Positions 16,000 to 24,899 are shown, counted from the first letter of the stretch. The stretch is DNA of 64,000 nucleotides from Candidatus Mailhella excrementigallinarum (GCA_944324075.1 CALUUZ010000008.1:1-64000), one strand, 5' to 3'. The notes: a model not told the origin generated them from the letters alone. Numbers and translations: made by a program.

Positions 16000-17490
16000 A
16001 TGAATCGCAAGCTGTATCGCAACAGACAGATTGTTTCTTTTCTGCTCGGTCCCCTGCTGTGCTGGGTCATGCTGCAGTGTCCCCCGCCGGAAGGGCTCGG
16101 ACATACGGGCATGAAACATCTTGCCGCCGCCGCGTGGATTCTGGCATGGTGGGTTACGGAGCTGTTTCCGCTTGCCGCCGTATCGCTGCTGAGCATTCCC
16201 ATTTACGGAATTGTGGACGTCATGCCCCCGGTCAGGGCTTATGCCATTTTCGGCAATTCCAACCTGATGCTGATGGTCGGAGCCATGATCATTCTCGGCG
16301 CCTGGAAAAGAAGCGGGCTCATCACACGCTATGCCTACTGGGTGCTGAGTCTGCCCTGGATCAAGGGGCGTCCCCGGCGGCTCATGCTGGTCTTCGCCTT
16401 TGCCACGGGGCTGGTTTCCACCATTGTGCCCAATATCCCGGTCGCCATCCTGTTCGTGTCGCTGGCCGTGGCCATGGGCAGGGGCATCAATGCCGAGCCG
16501 GGCCGGAGCAATACCATACGCGGCCTGTGCGTCATGTCCGGCGTGGGGGCGGCCCTCGGCGGCGCAGGCACTCCCATCGGCGGCGCGCCCAACCTGGTGG
16601 TGATCGGCGTCATTGCGTCATCACTGGATTATCATGTCTCGTTCGCGGAGTGGACGGCGCTTGGCATGCCCATATGTCTGCTCATGCTTCTGGCCATGGT
16701 TATTCTGGCCTGCCTGTTCTTTCCTCCGCGGGAGGAGGGGCTGGTGAGCGGTTCCGGCGAGTATGTCCGGCGAAAGCTCGACGAACTCGGGCCGATCACG
16801 CCGTTTGAACATGCGTCCATGATGGTGATGTTTCTGGCCATGCTGCTGTGGGCAGGCGGCCAGCCAGCCGCCGGATTTCTGGACTGGGAAGCAGGAATCA
16901 GGCTTTTCGCTCCGCCCTCGGTTGCCCTGCTCATGGGATGCAGCCTGCTTTTTCTGCCGCTGCAAAGGGATGCGCAGAGCGGGAACATCAAGTTCGCCAT
17001 GTCCTGGAAGGAGTGCGTGGCCGCCGTGGACTGGTCGATCATCATTTTCATGGCCGGAGCCATTCTGTTCGGAGAAAGTCTGGTGGCAGGCGGGGTGGAC
17101 AAGTGGCTGGGCAATGTGCTTATCCATGCCATAGGCGATATGCCGCCCCTGCTGGTGTGGCTTGCCATAATGGTCATCGGTGCGATGCTTTCCCAGGTTA
17201 TCGTCAATCTGGCCGTAGTGGGGCTTTTCATCCCCGTCACGGCAACCCTGGCCGCGCACTACGGTCTGAACCCCGTGACAGTATGTCTTACCGTGGGCAT
17301 CCTGTGCAACGTGGGCATCATGTTTTCCGTGTCGTCCGTGCCCGTTGCGGCGGCTATGCTCGGCTCGGAAGGCTATTCCTCGCCGCGCGACTATGTTCTG
17401 TACGGGCTGGCGGTGCTGGCGGCAAGTTCCCTGATCGCGCTGGGCTGCGGCGTGCTGCTGGGAGATCTTGTATTTCCGATGAGGAACTGA
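16000..17490 (+). CDS. SLC13/DASS family anion transporter (cassette 3)
   Basis: A 496-residue polytopic membrane transporter. It has GGAGTPIGGAPNLVVIG in the first half, the family substrate and sodium region, and a second inverted half ending in LGDLVFPMRN. GGAGAGGAGC precedes the ATG. It belongs to the same family as the transporter of cassette 2. Being downstream of a ferredoxin-flavoprotein pair, it probably imports the flavoprotein substrate or exchanges substrate for product. Confidence 0.9.
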   Translation: MNRKLYRNRQIVSFLLGPLLCWVMLQCPPPEGLGHTGMKHLAAAAWILAWWVTELFPLAAVSLLSIPIYGIVDVMPPVRAYAIFGNSNLMLMVGAMIILGAWKRSGLITRYAYWVLSLPWIKGRPRRLMLVFAFATGLVSTIVPNIPVAILFVSLAVAMGRGINAEPGRSNTIRGLCVMSGVGAALGGAGTPIGGAPNLVVIGVIASSLDYHVSFAEWTALGMPICLLMLLAMVILACLFFPPREEGLVSGSGEYVRRKLDELGPITPFEHASMMVMFLAMLLWAGGQPAAGFLDWEAGIRLFAPPSVALLMGCSLLFLPLQRDAQSGNIKFAMSWKECVAAVDWSIIIFMAGAILFGESLVAGGVDKWLGNVLIHAIGDMPPLLVWLAIMVIGAMLSQVIVNLAVVGLFIPVTATLAAHYGLNPVTVCLTVGILCNVGIMFSVSSVPVAAAMLGSEGYSSPRDYVLYGLAVLAASSLIALGCGVLLGDLVFPMRN

Positions 17491-17515
17491 AAACAGGGAC
17501 GGCAAAGGAAGACCA

Positions 17516-17535
17516 GAGGCGGCGTGAGCCGCCTC
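17516..17535 (+). terminator. GC-rich hairpin after SLC13 gene
   Basis: GAGGCGGC (17516-17523) and GCCGCCTC (17528-17535) pair perfectly around GTGA, 26 bases after the stop. There is no T-run, so termination is uncertain. Confidence 0.45.
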
Positions 17536-17553
17536 CGGCGTATTCCGGCATTC

Positions 17554-17658
17554 GGAGCGTGCTGCGTTTGAACGTATCTGCCCGCGTTCTGACACACAGG
17601 GGGCACGCCTGAGGCCGGAGCCTGGCGCCGCAGGTCATTTCAATGGTGAAATGCCCTG
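17554..17658 (+). repeat. Dispersed structured repeat, copy R2 (shortened)
   Basis: A direct copy with GAGCGTGCTGCGTTTGAACG at the left. The terminal hairpin TCATTTCA/TGGTGAAATG is kept through paired base changes, but most of the middle is lost. It separates cassettes 3 and 4. Confidence 0.65.
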
Positions 17659-17668
17659 ACGCACTGGC

Positions 17669-19054
17669 TTACATGAGTCCGATAAAGTTCCAGTACGGCA
17701 CCCATACCGCGACGAGCAGGATGCCCGCGAGGAGAGTGCGCAGGCCCAGAGCGGGCATGATATGTTTCAGGGTGACGCAGCCGGTGGTGAAAAGATACAG
17801 GAACATGACCCCCTCATAGGGGAAGAAGTACTGGTCAAGGCCGAGCTGGAAGGCGTAGAACAGGGGCAGAGGGTTGACGCCCATCTGCACGCCGAGTTCC
17901 CCGAACGCCGGAGTGAAGGCCACGGTTGCGGCAAAGGGGGTCAGCAGGAAGTTGGCGACAGTGCCGGCCACATAGGAGCAGATGACGCTGACCGTGGGAG
18001 GCAGGCCTTCAAGATACGGCATGATGGCGGCCACGGCCCACTTGTTCGCGCCCACAACCCCGGCCACCGCTCCGATGGCCATGCAGCCCGCGACGAACAC
18101 CAGAAACATGATGTTCAGTTTCGTGAAGGATTCCACATGCATGATGCCCAGACCGGGCATGTAGCAGAGCAGGGCGGCCAGGCACAGAATCCACACGGCG
18201 TTGAGGCCGGTGAAGGGTTCCAGCATGAAGCCCAGCACGCTGATCAGCGCAAGGACGAGCAGACGCTTTTCCGCACTGCTCATGGGGCCGAGTTCTTCCA
18301 GACGCGTTCTGAGAACGCTCTTCAGCGCATCCTCATCCGGCAGCCGGGCGGAGCCTCTGGCCAGATAGAGCGCCGCGAAGCAGATCGCCACATACAGGAA
18401 ATTGGGCAGGAACATGTGACTCAGATATTCCCAGAAGTCCACATGCGCGCCGATGGCCTTCAGCAGGATCTGAAAAGCCCAGATGAAGGATTCCGAAGTG
18501 TGCAGGAACTGCATGGTGGGCGCAGCCGAGGCGAAGAAGCAGCCCAGCATGATGAGCGAGGACATGCGCGATTTCGTGTCCAGTTCCAGGGCCTGAATGA
18601 TGCCGACCCCGATGGCGCAGAAAATGACCGTGCGCGCGAAGCCGGAGGCCAGCAGCAGGCCGAGGATGATGCCCCCTGCGCCGAAACCGATCAGCATGCC
18701 GCGAAAGGTGCCCCCGGTCAGCAGCATGCAGCGCAGGGCCACGCGCTTGGCCAGCCCTGTCTGTTCCATGGCTTCGCCGAAAATCGCCGCGCCGAAGGTG
18801 GTCCAGATAAGCACGGTGGTCCACGGGCTGAATACGACTTCGGGAGTGGCGAGATTGGTGATGAGATAGGCGAAGGTCAGGGCGGCGGACACGAAGACTG
18901 CGGGCAGCAGGTCAAAGACCCAGATGACCACGGCTATGGCCGTCAGGGCCAGATACAGGGGGAGATTCGCATAGGTGTCGCTCGGGGCCAGGGTATAGAA
19001 CAGGCTGGCGGCCAGCAGCACGGACAGCCATTTCAGGGCAAGACTTCGGGTCAT
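17669..19054 (-). CDS. SLC13/DASS-like anion permease (cassette 4)
   Basis: A 461-residue polytopic membrane protein, more distant from the other two SLC13 proteins but with the same general layout of hydrophobic segments in two halves. The start at 19054 (MTRSLALKWL) has AAGGAG close upstream; an upstream in-frame ATG lacks one. Last gene of the operon after a GltD-like protein and a flavoprotein, so it is the likely substrate importer of cassette 4. Solute specificity cannot be read from the sequence. Confidence 0.82.
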   Translation of the reverse strand: MTRSLALKWLSVLLAASLFYTLAPSDTYANLPLYLALTAIAVVIWVFDLLPAVFVSAALTFAYLITNLATPEVVFSPWTTVLIWTTFGAAIFGEAMEQTGLAKRVALRCMLLTGGTFRGMLIGFGAGGIILGLLLASGFARTVIFCAIGVGIIQALELDTKSRMSSLIMLGCFFASAAPTMQFLHTSESFIWAFQILLKAIGAHVDFWEYLSHMFLPNFLYVAICFAALYLARGSARLPDEDALKSVLRTRLEELGPMSSAEKRLLVLALISVLGFMLEPFTGLNAVWILCLAALLCYMPGLGIMHVESFTKLNIMFLVFVAGCMAIGAVAGVVGANKWAVAAIMPYLEGLPPTVSVICSYVAGTVANFLLTPFAATVAFTPAFGELGVQMGVNPLPLFYAFQLGLDQYFFPYEGVMFLYLFTTGCVTLKHIMPALGLRTLLAGILLVAVWVPYWNFIGLM

Positions 19055-19191
19055 ACGGGTCTCCTTGCGGTTTGTGGGCCGTGAGAGAATATTCACGTTC
19101 AGAGTGGCCGGATTCGCCGCAGGACGATTCCGGGAACGTCCTGCGGCGATCCGTTACGGATGCTGCTCCCCGGACGGGAGAAAGGGAGACG

Positions 19192-20925
19192 TCAGTCCGT
19201 TTCCGGCATATGGGGCGATGCCGTCGGAGAGGCGGGAAAGTCGAAGTTGTCCATGTAGTAGCGGTAGGGCTTCACGGGATAGCGATCCAGCGGAACCGCG
19301 TCAAAGGCTGTTTCCATGCCGCTGCGGCCTTTCGTGATGTCGATCCACGCGGGGCCGCGCGTTTCATCCCGTCCGGGGTAATCCGCGCGGAAGTGCCCGG
19401 CGCGGGATTCCTTGCGCAGCAGGGATGCGCGCAGGAAGGCCTCTGTGATCAGGGTCATGCCCCGCGCTTCCGTCAGCTTGACCAGATAGTGCGGGTCTGC
19501 GGCTCCGGCCTGAGGCAGGATATCGTCCCGGAAGCTTTCCAGCCGGCCGAGGGAGCGGGTCAGGCCTTCCCGCGTCTTGAGAATGCACACGTCAATGGGG
19601 GCCATGAGGCGCTGCATTTCCCGCACGATTTCCTTGGGAGCGACGCCCGGCCTGCCCAGCGCCGCCGTATCGCGGCCCAGCTCTTCCCGTACCCGTGCTT
19701 CATCAAGGGACTCCGGAGGCGTTTCCGCCGCGCAGCGCCCGGCATGTTCGCCCGCAATCCAGCCGGTGGTGGCCGTCAGGCAGCTGTCCCATCCGCCCAT
19801 ATACACGCCGGGCGTGACGCTGCGCGCCCGGCCTGCCACATAGAGGCCGGGGACGCCGGTAAAGCCGTTCCTGTCCGCCTTGACACCGCCGAAACAGGTC
19901 AGTACCTGCGACATCCATTCCGTGGTCTGATGGAAGAAGTCGATGCCCAGCGCCTTCAGTTTGGTGTCGTTGAGCTTCATCCAGCCCCCGGTGGGGGTCA
20001 TGACGCGCACGCCTTCCTCGCTGAGCGTGCTGGTGTCGAACCAGATGGGCCCGCGCCCGGCCATGACTTCATAGGCCATGCCGCGCACATTGTAATGAGG
20101 ATCGGCCTTGGCCCCCAGCCTGGGCGAGTAGCGGCGCATGAAATCCTCACCCTTGCCGTTGAGGAAGCGCGCGCCGTGCGGGAGCAGGCCGGTCTGTCCT
20201 TCCCATGCGAAGAGCCTGGGCACGTTCCAGTTTTCGATGAACTCCATGTTGCGCAGGGTGGCGCCTGCCTCATAGGCCAGCAGGCTGCCCTCGCCCGCGC
20301 AGGTGTTGAGCAGATAGGAGCCTTTCCAGCCGCCGGAGTGGGCGGCCAGGATCACGGCCCCGGCCCGGATCAGCACCGGCGTGCCGCTCTGACCATGAAA
20401 GCCCGCCGCACCGGCCACGCGATCGCCGTTCCTGATCAGGCGGGTGATTTCCACCCGGCCAAGACGCTTTACTTCCAGTTCCTGCAGGCGCCTGTTCAGA
20501 ACTTCGGTGGTGTGGGCTCCGCCTTTTCCATAGGGATGGTAGAAGTAGTAGCGCATCTTTTCCAGACCGCGCTGGGGCACGGATTGCAGCTCGCCGTCCT
20601 CGCGATGGAAGCGGTGCCCCATCCTTTCCAGATCCATGAAGCGGTCATAGGACAGGTTCAGAATCTCTTCCAGCACGTCCTGCTCGCACAGGCCGTCGTA
20701 ATAGTAGGTAAGCTCATCCACCAGATCGGATGCCTCGAATTCCGGCTGCTTGACGATCATGTCGCCGCCGGACATGCTGCCCAGTCCTCCCCAGTCGCGC
20801 GGCCCCTTGTCCACCATGAGGACGTTCCTCACATGCTCGCGGGCCTTGATGGCGGCCCATGTGCCGGAGAAGCCCCCGCCGATCACCAGAACGTCGGTTT
20901 CCAGAATGTTGTCGTACTTGTTCAT
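19192..20925 (-). CDS. FAD-dependent oxidoreductase, divergent branch (cassette 4)
   Basis: A 577-residue flavoprotein of the fumarate reductase/AprA superfamily. The FAD fold (DVLVIGGGFSGTWAA) begins at residue 11. It differs from cassettes 1-3. It lacks the RSGSGATGNDHF loop (WGGLGSMSGGDM instead), and the second FAD motif is GLYVAGRARSVTPG rather than G.YAAGD..GN. The C-terminal helix region has LRKESRAGHFRADYPG, the ESR..H.R.D superfamily motif. It overlaps the upstream GltD-like gene by 4 bases (ATGA), so the two proteins are probably partners, with the GltD-like protein delivering NAD(P)H electrons. Confidence 0.85.
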   Translation of the reverse strand: MNKYDNILETDVLVIGGGFSGTWAAIKAREHVRNVLMVDKGPRDWGGLGSMSGGDMIVKQPEFEASDLVDELTYYYDGLCEQDVLEEILNLSYDRFMDLERMGHRFHREDGELQSVPQRGLEKMRYYFYHPYGKGGAHTTEVLNRRLQELEVKRLGRVEITRLIRNGDRVAGAAGFHGQSGTPVLIRAGAVILAAHSGGWKGSYLLNTCAGEGSLLAYEAGATLRNMEFIENWNVPRLFAWEGQTGLLPHGARFLNGKGEDFMRRYSPRLGAKADPHYNVRGMAYEVMAGRGPIWFDTSTLSEEGVRVMTPTGGWMKLNDTKLKALGIDFFHQTTEWMSQVLTCFGGVKADRNGFTGVPGLYVAGRARSVTPGVYMGGWDSCLTATTGWIAGEHAGRCAAETPPESLDEARVREELGRDTAALGRPGVAPKEIVREMQRLMAPIDVCILKTREGLTRSLGRLESFRDDILPQAGAADPHYLVKLTEARGMTLITEAFLRASLLRKESRAGHFRADYPGRDETRGPAWIDITKGRSGMETAFDAVPLDRYPVKPYRYYMDNFDFPASPTASPHMPETD

Positions 20926-22556
20926 ATTCTGCCTCCTTCCCCGTCGTACAGCGTATAGGGGAGGCGTTCCTTGAAGGGGTGGACGTCGATGGCCCCGGCG
21001 GGGCAGCGCAGTTCGCAGCTGAAACAGGTCATGCAGTCGTCATTGTAGGCAATGACGGCCTTGCTGCCGCAGGTGAGGCAGCGCATGGCCTCGGCCTGGG
21101 CGTCGAGCTGATCGAAACCGATGGCCGCCTCGTCGAAGGGCGTTCCGTCGGCTCGTGTTTTCCGTTCATTGCGGGGCAGGCGGGGAAGATCGTCCACAGG
21201 CATGTTGTCCGCCACAGGGCGCTTTTCGTTTTCCTGTCCGCTGTCCTCCACAAGCAGGCCGTTCAGCGCCCGGCTCATGGCGCGGGCCGCGTCGCGCCCG
21301 CCGACGATGGCCTGGATGACCGAGGCCGGGCCGGTGACGGCGTCTCCAGCCGCGAACACGCCGGGCCGGGAGGTGCGCATGGAATTGCCGGAGACCGCGA
21401 TACGCGCGCCGTTCATCTCCACGCCGGAGGCGATATCCGCGAAGTCTCCGCTCTGGCCGATCGCGAAAATGACGCTGTCGGCTTCGAATCGCTCGCGCCG
21501 CGCCTCGTCGAAGCGGGGCGCAAAACTGCCCTGTTCGTCAAAAAGAGCGGTGCAGGCCCTGAATTCCACCGCCGAAACCCGGCCTTCCGCGCCTTCGATG
21601 CGCGCGGGGCCGAGCGCGGGGTGCAGAACTATGCCGCGCTCCAGTGCATCCCTGACGTTATGTTCAAAGGCGGGCATGTGCTCGCGATCCTCCAGGCAGC
21701 ACATGAAGACGCTTTCCGCTCCCAGCAGTCTGGCGCTGATGGCCGCGTCAATGGCCACGTTGCCGCCGCCGATCACGCAGACCCGGCGGCCTGTCGCGGG
21801 TGCGCCGCCCATGCGCAGGGCGCGCAGGAATTCGACGCCGGTGTGGACGCCGTGCAGGTCCATGCCTTCCAGCGCCAGGCGCTTGCCCGCGCTGAGGCCG
21901 GGAGCCAGCAGCACGGCGCGGAAGCCGAGGTCTTCCAGATCGGCCATGCCGAGGTCTTTGCCTTCACCGATGCGCACCCCGCAGCGGAACTCCACGCCAA
22001 GAGCCTCAAGCTGGCGGATCTGGGCGTCGATGACCGCGTCGGGCAGCCGATAGGCAGGGATGCCGTAACGCAGCATGCCGCCCGGCCTGGGCAGGGCCTC
22101 GAACACCGTGACCGGCCAGCCGTCCAGGGCCAGATGCCACGCCGCGGCCAGCCCTGCGGGGCCGGACCCCACTACCGCCGCGCGGGAGAGACGGCGCGTT
22201 GCGGCAGGTTCGGGAAGTTTTTGCAGGTCCAGGTCGCCGAGAAACTGTTCCAGAGCATTGATGTTGACGCTTGCGTCCATGTTCGCGCGGGTGCATTTGC
22301 TCTCGCAGGGGTGGAAGCAGACGCGTCCGGTCAGGGCGGGGAAGGGCGTGCCGCGCTTGAGTACGGCAAGGGCCTCTTCCAGGCGGTTCTGCTGGAGCAG
22401 ATGGTTGTAGGCCCGGATATCCGTTCCGGCCGGGCAGGCCGCCATGCAGGGGGAGCATGCCGGCTGATCGGTATGCAGCCGGAACACGTCAAGACTGCAC
22501 GATTTGAAGCACTGGCCGCAGCCGGTGCATTTTTCGGGATCGATGTGTCGGATCAA
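20922..22556 (-). CDS. GltD-like FAD/NAD(P)-binding protein with ferredoxin domains
   Basis: A 544-residue electron-input protein. The N-terminus has a ferredoxin-type CTGCGQCFKSC motif. A GltD-type iron-sulfur domain follows (CSPCMAACPAG, then CFHPCESKCTR). Next come an FAD fold VVGSGPAGLAAAWHL, an inserted NAD(P) fold VIGGGNVAIDAA, and the family motif GDAVTGPASVIQAI. The C-terminus adds CLTCGS and a DCMTCFSCELRCPAGAI cluster. This matches glutamate synthase small subunit/NfnB-like proteins that move electrons between NAD(P)H and iron-sulfur partners. No glutamate synthase large subunit is nearby; the coupled gene is the cassette 4 flavoprotein. Confidence 0.88.
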   Translation of the reverse strand: MIRHIDPEKCTGCGQCFKSCSLDVFRLHTDQPACSPCMAACPAGTDIRAYNHLLQQNRLEEALAVLKRGTPFPALTGRVCFHPCESKCTRANMDASVNINALEQFLGDLDLQKLPEPAATRRLSRAAVVGSGPAGLAAAWHLALDGWPVTVFEALPRPGGMLRYGIPAYRLPDAVIDAQIRQLEALGVEFRCGVRIGEGKDLGMADLEDLGFRAVLLAPGLSAGKRLALEGMDLHGVHTGVEFLRALRMGGAPATGRRVCVIGGGNVAIDAAISARLLGAESVFMCCLEDREHMPAFEHNVRDALERGIVLHPALGPARIEGAEGRVSAVEFRACTALFDEQGSFAPRFDEARRERFEADSVIFAIGQSGDFADIASGVEMNGARIAVSGNSMRTSRPGVFAAGDAVTGPASVIQAIVGGRDAARAMSRALNGLLVEDSGQENEKRPVADNMPVDDLPRLPRNERKTRADGTPFDEAAIGFDQLDAQAEAMRCLTCGSKAVIAYNDDCMTCFSCELRCPAGAIDVHPFKERLPYTLYDGEGGRI

Positions 22557-22766
22557 GGTGGTTCCTCCAGTCGCAGGGTGGGGTTTCCCGTTCGGCGCGG
22601 TTTCGCCATGAAACAGCGCGCGGAGAGGGCAGGACGGGCAAAAGGCCGCGCAATCTCTCTGCCCCGGAGCAGAGAAGCCGTGGGGCGGCCGGTCGCGAAG
22701 TGCCCGACCGGAACGGGAAAAGCCGTGGTCGGCAGCATGGGAAAGGCCTTTCCATCTGTTCGAGCT

Positions 22767-22794
22767 ATAATGTTATTTTTCACATGCCGTTGAA
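22767..22794 (-). promoter_or_regulatory. Candidate sigma-70 promoter for cassette 4
   Basis: On the minus strand TTCAAC and CATTAT are 16 bases apart (17 for TTTCAA). They lie about 210 bases before the GltD-like start, in an AT-rich pocket. Support is by pattern only. Confidence 0.35.
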
Positions 22795-22817
22795 AAAAAA
22801 TGGCGCAAATGCGCCAT
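22793..22817 (-). terminator. Rho-independent terminator of the acyltransferase operon
   Basis: On the minus strand a perfect ATGGCGCATTTGCGCCAT hairpin is followed by a run of seven or eight T. It lies downstream of the two acyltransferase genes (24710 to 23167) and just before the candidate promoter of cassette 4. Confidence 0.85.
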
Positions 22818-22875
22818 AAGAGGAAAAAAGCTCTCTTAAATTTTCCGGCTCCGCCGCAGCGCGGCAGTGAGACTG

Positions 22876-22920
22876 CCCCTGTTCGCCGGAGGCGCGAGCG
22901 CAGCGAGCTTTGAAGCCGAT
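22876..22920 (-). repeat. Second intergenic repeat family, copy 2
   Basis: Inverted relative to 5867-5907. The reverse complement reads GCTTCAAAGCTCGC then GCTCGCGCCTCCGGCG. The neighbouring GGCGACAGCAGAGA word is in the opposite relative orientation from copy 1, so the family is mosaic. Confidence 0.5.
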
Positions 22921-23064
22921 CGGACGGCGGTGCCGCGGGGAGGGGACGTGCCCGTTGCCGGGCACAGGCCTGCGGGCAGCAGGAACAGTGATAACGACTG
23001 GCGACAGCAGAGACAGCGCAGCTTCACGAGGCGCAAACGCAGCCGGCCGCGGAGGCATGCCGTT

Positions 23065-23150
23065 CAGAGCGTTTTGCGCTTGAAAATATCTGCCAGCCGG
23101 ATACGGATGTTCCGGCCCGCGGGGTTCACGTCTGAAGCCGGAGCCTGGCG
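23065..23150 (+). repeat. Dispersed structured repeat, copy R3 (truncated)
   Basis: A direct copy with CAGAGCGTTTTGCGCTTGAA, ATATCTGCCAGCCGG, TTCCGGCCCGCGGGG and AAGCCGGAGCCTGGCG. The right half is missing. It ends about 17 bases from the stop of the convergent acyltransferase gene. Confidence 0.7.
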
Positions 23151-23166
23151 GGAATGTTCTTTCCGT

Positions 23167-24054
23167 TCAGGGGCGGGAATGCTGCTTCCAGCGGTTGTGC
23201 ATCCAGAACCATTGTTCCGGCGTGCGGCGCACGGCCTTTTCCACCGCCCGCGTATAGAATGTCGCGGCGGCGGCTACCCTTTCCTCCCGGCTGCCCGCAA
23301 GACCGGCCGTATCCAGGGGCGTCTGCAGGTGAAAGACATAGCCGTCCCCTTCCCGCAGCAGAAACACGGGCCAGATCAGGGCTTCCGCCCGCACGGCGAG
23401 CAGTGCCGGGCCCATGTTGACGGCGGCTTCCTCTCCCATGAAGGGAAGAAACAGCGCTTCACTGCGCGGAGCGTTGTGATCCACAAGAAAGGCCACGATG
23501 CCGTGCTTTCTCAGCGCCCGCAGCACGGCGGCGGCCACGGTGCGATGCCCTGCCATGCTTGCCCCCCGCGCCTCGCGCCGGGAAGAAATGAATGCCTGGA
23601 CAGCGGGATTGGGGTAACGCCGCACCACCACCACGCGCGGGCGCGGCTCCTCATACAGTTCACCCAGCATGGAGGCCAGCAGTTCCCATGCGCCCAGATG
23701 CGCCGTTGCCGCCACGATGGGACGTTCGCAGGCCGCCAGTTTCCGGAAGAGTTCCGGCTCCGCGATGCGCAGACGGGGGGAGTCCATGCCGAAGCGGTCA
23801 GTCAGCAGAATTTCCGCAAATGAGCGGGCGTTGTGGCGGAAGCTGGCGCGGGCCAGGGCGCGGGCCTCGTTCTCCGGCAGGTTCAGATGCCGGATGATGT
23901 TGTCCGTGGCCAGTTTGCGGCGGGCGGGAAGCGCGTGCCACATCAGGCGTCCGAAGCCGCTTCCCAGCCGTGAGAGTCCGCCGAAACCGAGAAGAGAAAA
24001 CAGGGAGGCGCAGCCGGAAAGCAGCGCAAGCTGGATGCGATGGCGCAGATTCAC
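23167..24054 (-). CDS. LpxL/HtrB-like lysophospholipid acyltransferase
   Basis: A 295-residue inner-membrane acyltransferase of the lipid A lauroyl/myristoyl transferase family. It has an N-terminal membrane anchor (about residues 8-25) and the catalytic HLGAWE motif (H-X4-E). Late RTPEQWFWMHNRWK matches the family C-terminal motif. It likely adds a secondary acyl chain in lipid A synthesis. The start overlaps the stop of the DUF374 gene by 4 bases. Confidence 0.9.
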   Translation of the reverse strand: MNLRHRIQLALLSGCASLFSLLGFGGLSRLGSGFGRLMWHALPARRKLATDNIIRHLNLPENEARALARASFRHNARSFAEILLTDRFGMDSPRLRIAEPELFRKLAACERPIVAATAHLGAWELLASMLGELYEEPRPRVVVVRRYPNPAVQAFISSRREARGASMAGHRTVAAAVLRALRKHGIVAFLVDHNAPRSEALFLPFMGEEAAVNMGPALLAVRAEALIWPVFLLREGDGYVFHLQTPLDTAGLAGSREERVAAAATFYTRAVEKAVRRTPEQWFWMHNRWKQHSRP

Positions 24055-24710
24055 GGAAGCTCCTTGCCGACGCCGCCGGGAGAGGGCGCGAGTTCCGCCA
24101 GTTCCCGTTCAATACGGACCCGGGCGGCGGCAAGCGTATCGTCGTTCAGCTCGCCCGCTTCGATTTTCCAGGGTTGTCCGAAGTTGATGTCCACCCGTCC
24201 GAACGGCACGGGCACCTTGAATCTGTCCCAGGAGGGAAGACGCAGGGCGGGGCGGGGAAGAATGCGGACTGGCACAATCCAGGCATCGGCATGGGCGCTC
24301 AGAAAGAATGCTCCGTCCTTGGCCCTGTGCCGGGGACCCATGGGGCCGTCGATGGTGATGCAGGCGTGAACGCCGTCCCTCTTCATCAGACGGGACGCGC
24401 CAAGCAATGCCCTGATGCCTCCGCGCGTACTGGAGCCGCGCACCGTGCGCAGACCGAGCTTCTCCAGCACACGGGCCAGCAGTTCGCCGTCGCGGCTGGG
24501 GCTGACCACGGTGACGATATCCAGATCGCGCCTGACCCGCATGAGCGGAAAAAGTTCGTCATGCCAGAGGCAGAACACCATGCGTTCCCCCGCCGCGTCA
24601 AGGGAGTCCACGGCTTCCCGCCGGCGCTCATGAAAGCGCAGCGTGGCGCAGACGGCCTGATACAGATAATAGAAAGGGGCTGCGGCCCAGGCCAGGGGAA
24701 TGCGCATCAT
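24051..24710 (-). CDS. DUF374 family acyltransferase-like protein
   Basis: A 219-residue protein of the DUF374 family, related to lysophospholipid acyltransferases. A short N-terminal hydrophobic segment is followed by CLWHDELFPL, the SRDGELLARVLEKLG region and ITIDGPMGPRH, all typical of the family. DUF374 proteins often sit beside lipid A or Kdo genes. Here the gene is coupled to the LpxL-like gene by an ATGA overlap, suggesting a shared role in outer-membrane lipid assembly. Confidence 0.85.
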   Translation of the reverse strand: MMRIPLAWAAAPFYYLYQAVCATLRFHERRREAVDSLDAAGERMVFCLWHDELFPLMRVRRDLDIVTVVSPSRDGELLARVLEKLGLRTVRGSSTRGGIRALLGASRLMKRDGVHACITIDGPMGPRHRAKDGAFFLSAHADAWIVPVRILPRPALRLPSWDRFKVPVPFGRVDINFGQPWKIEAGELNDDTLAAARVRIERELAELAPSPGGVGKELP

Positions 24711-24816
24711 GCCTCCGGACGCGGGAAAAGAGAAGGGAAGTATGCTTCAATCATGTTCTGGTCATTGCGGGCGGCATGATACGGGTTAGCGGGGAGGGGC
24801 GTTGTTCCGCGACTCC

Positions 24817-24845
24817 TTGACGGAGTTTCTTATAGCTTACATTAT
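24817..24845 (+). promoter_or_regulatory. Sigma-70 promoter for yedF
   Basis: TTGACG and CATTAT are separated by 17 bases, ending 55 bases before the yedF ATG. The match is good. Confidence 0.6.
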
Positions 24846-24899
24846 CTCCTTGTGCCAGCCCCTCCCCCTCCCGGGGAGGGGGGAAAAAGAGAGGTTCCT

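Larger units (their letters stand above)
22557..23166. other. 610-base gene-free spacer
   Basis: Holds the leader and candidate promoter of cassette 4, the terminator at 22793-22817, second-family repeat sequence (22876-22920, plus a GGCGACAGCAGAGA word near 23000 shared with 5777), and repeat copy R3. No coding frame with family support was seen. Confidence 0.6.

Noticed and set aside
19072..22793. Long plus-strand frames (628 and 644 residues) opposite cassette 4
   Set aside because: Antisense to genes with full cofactor motifs; composition is Ala/Gly/His-rich.
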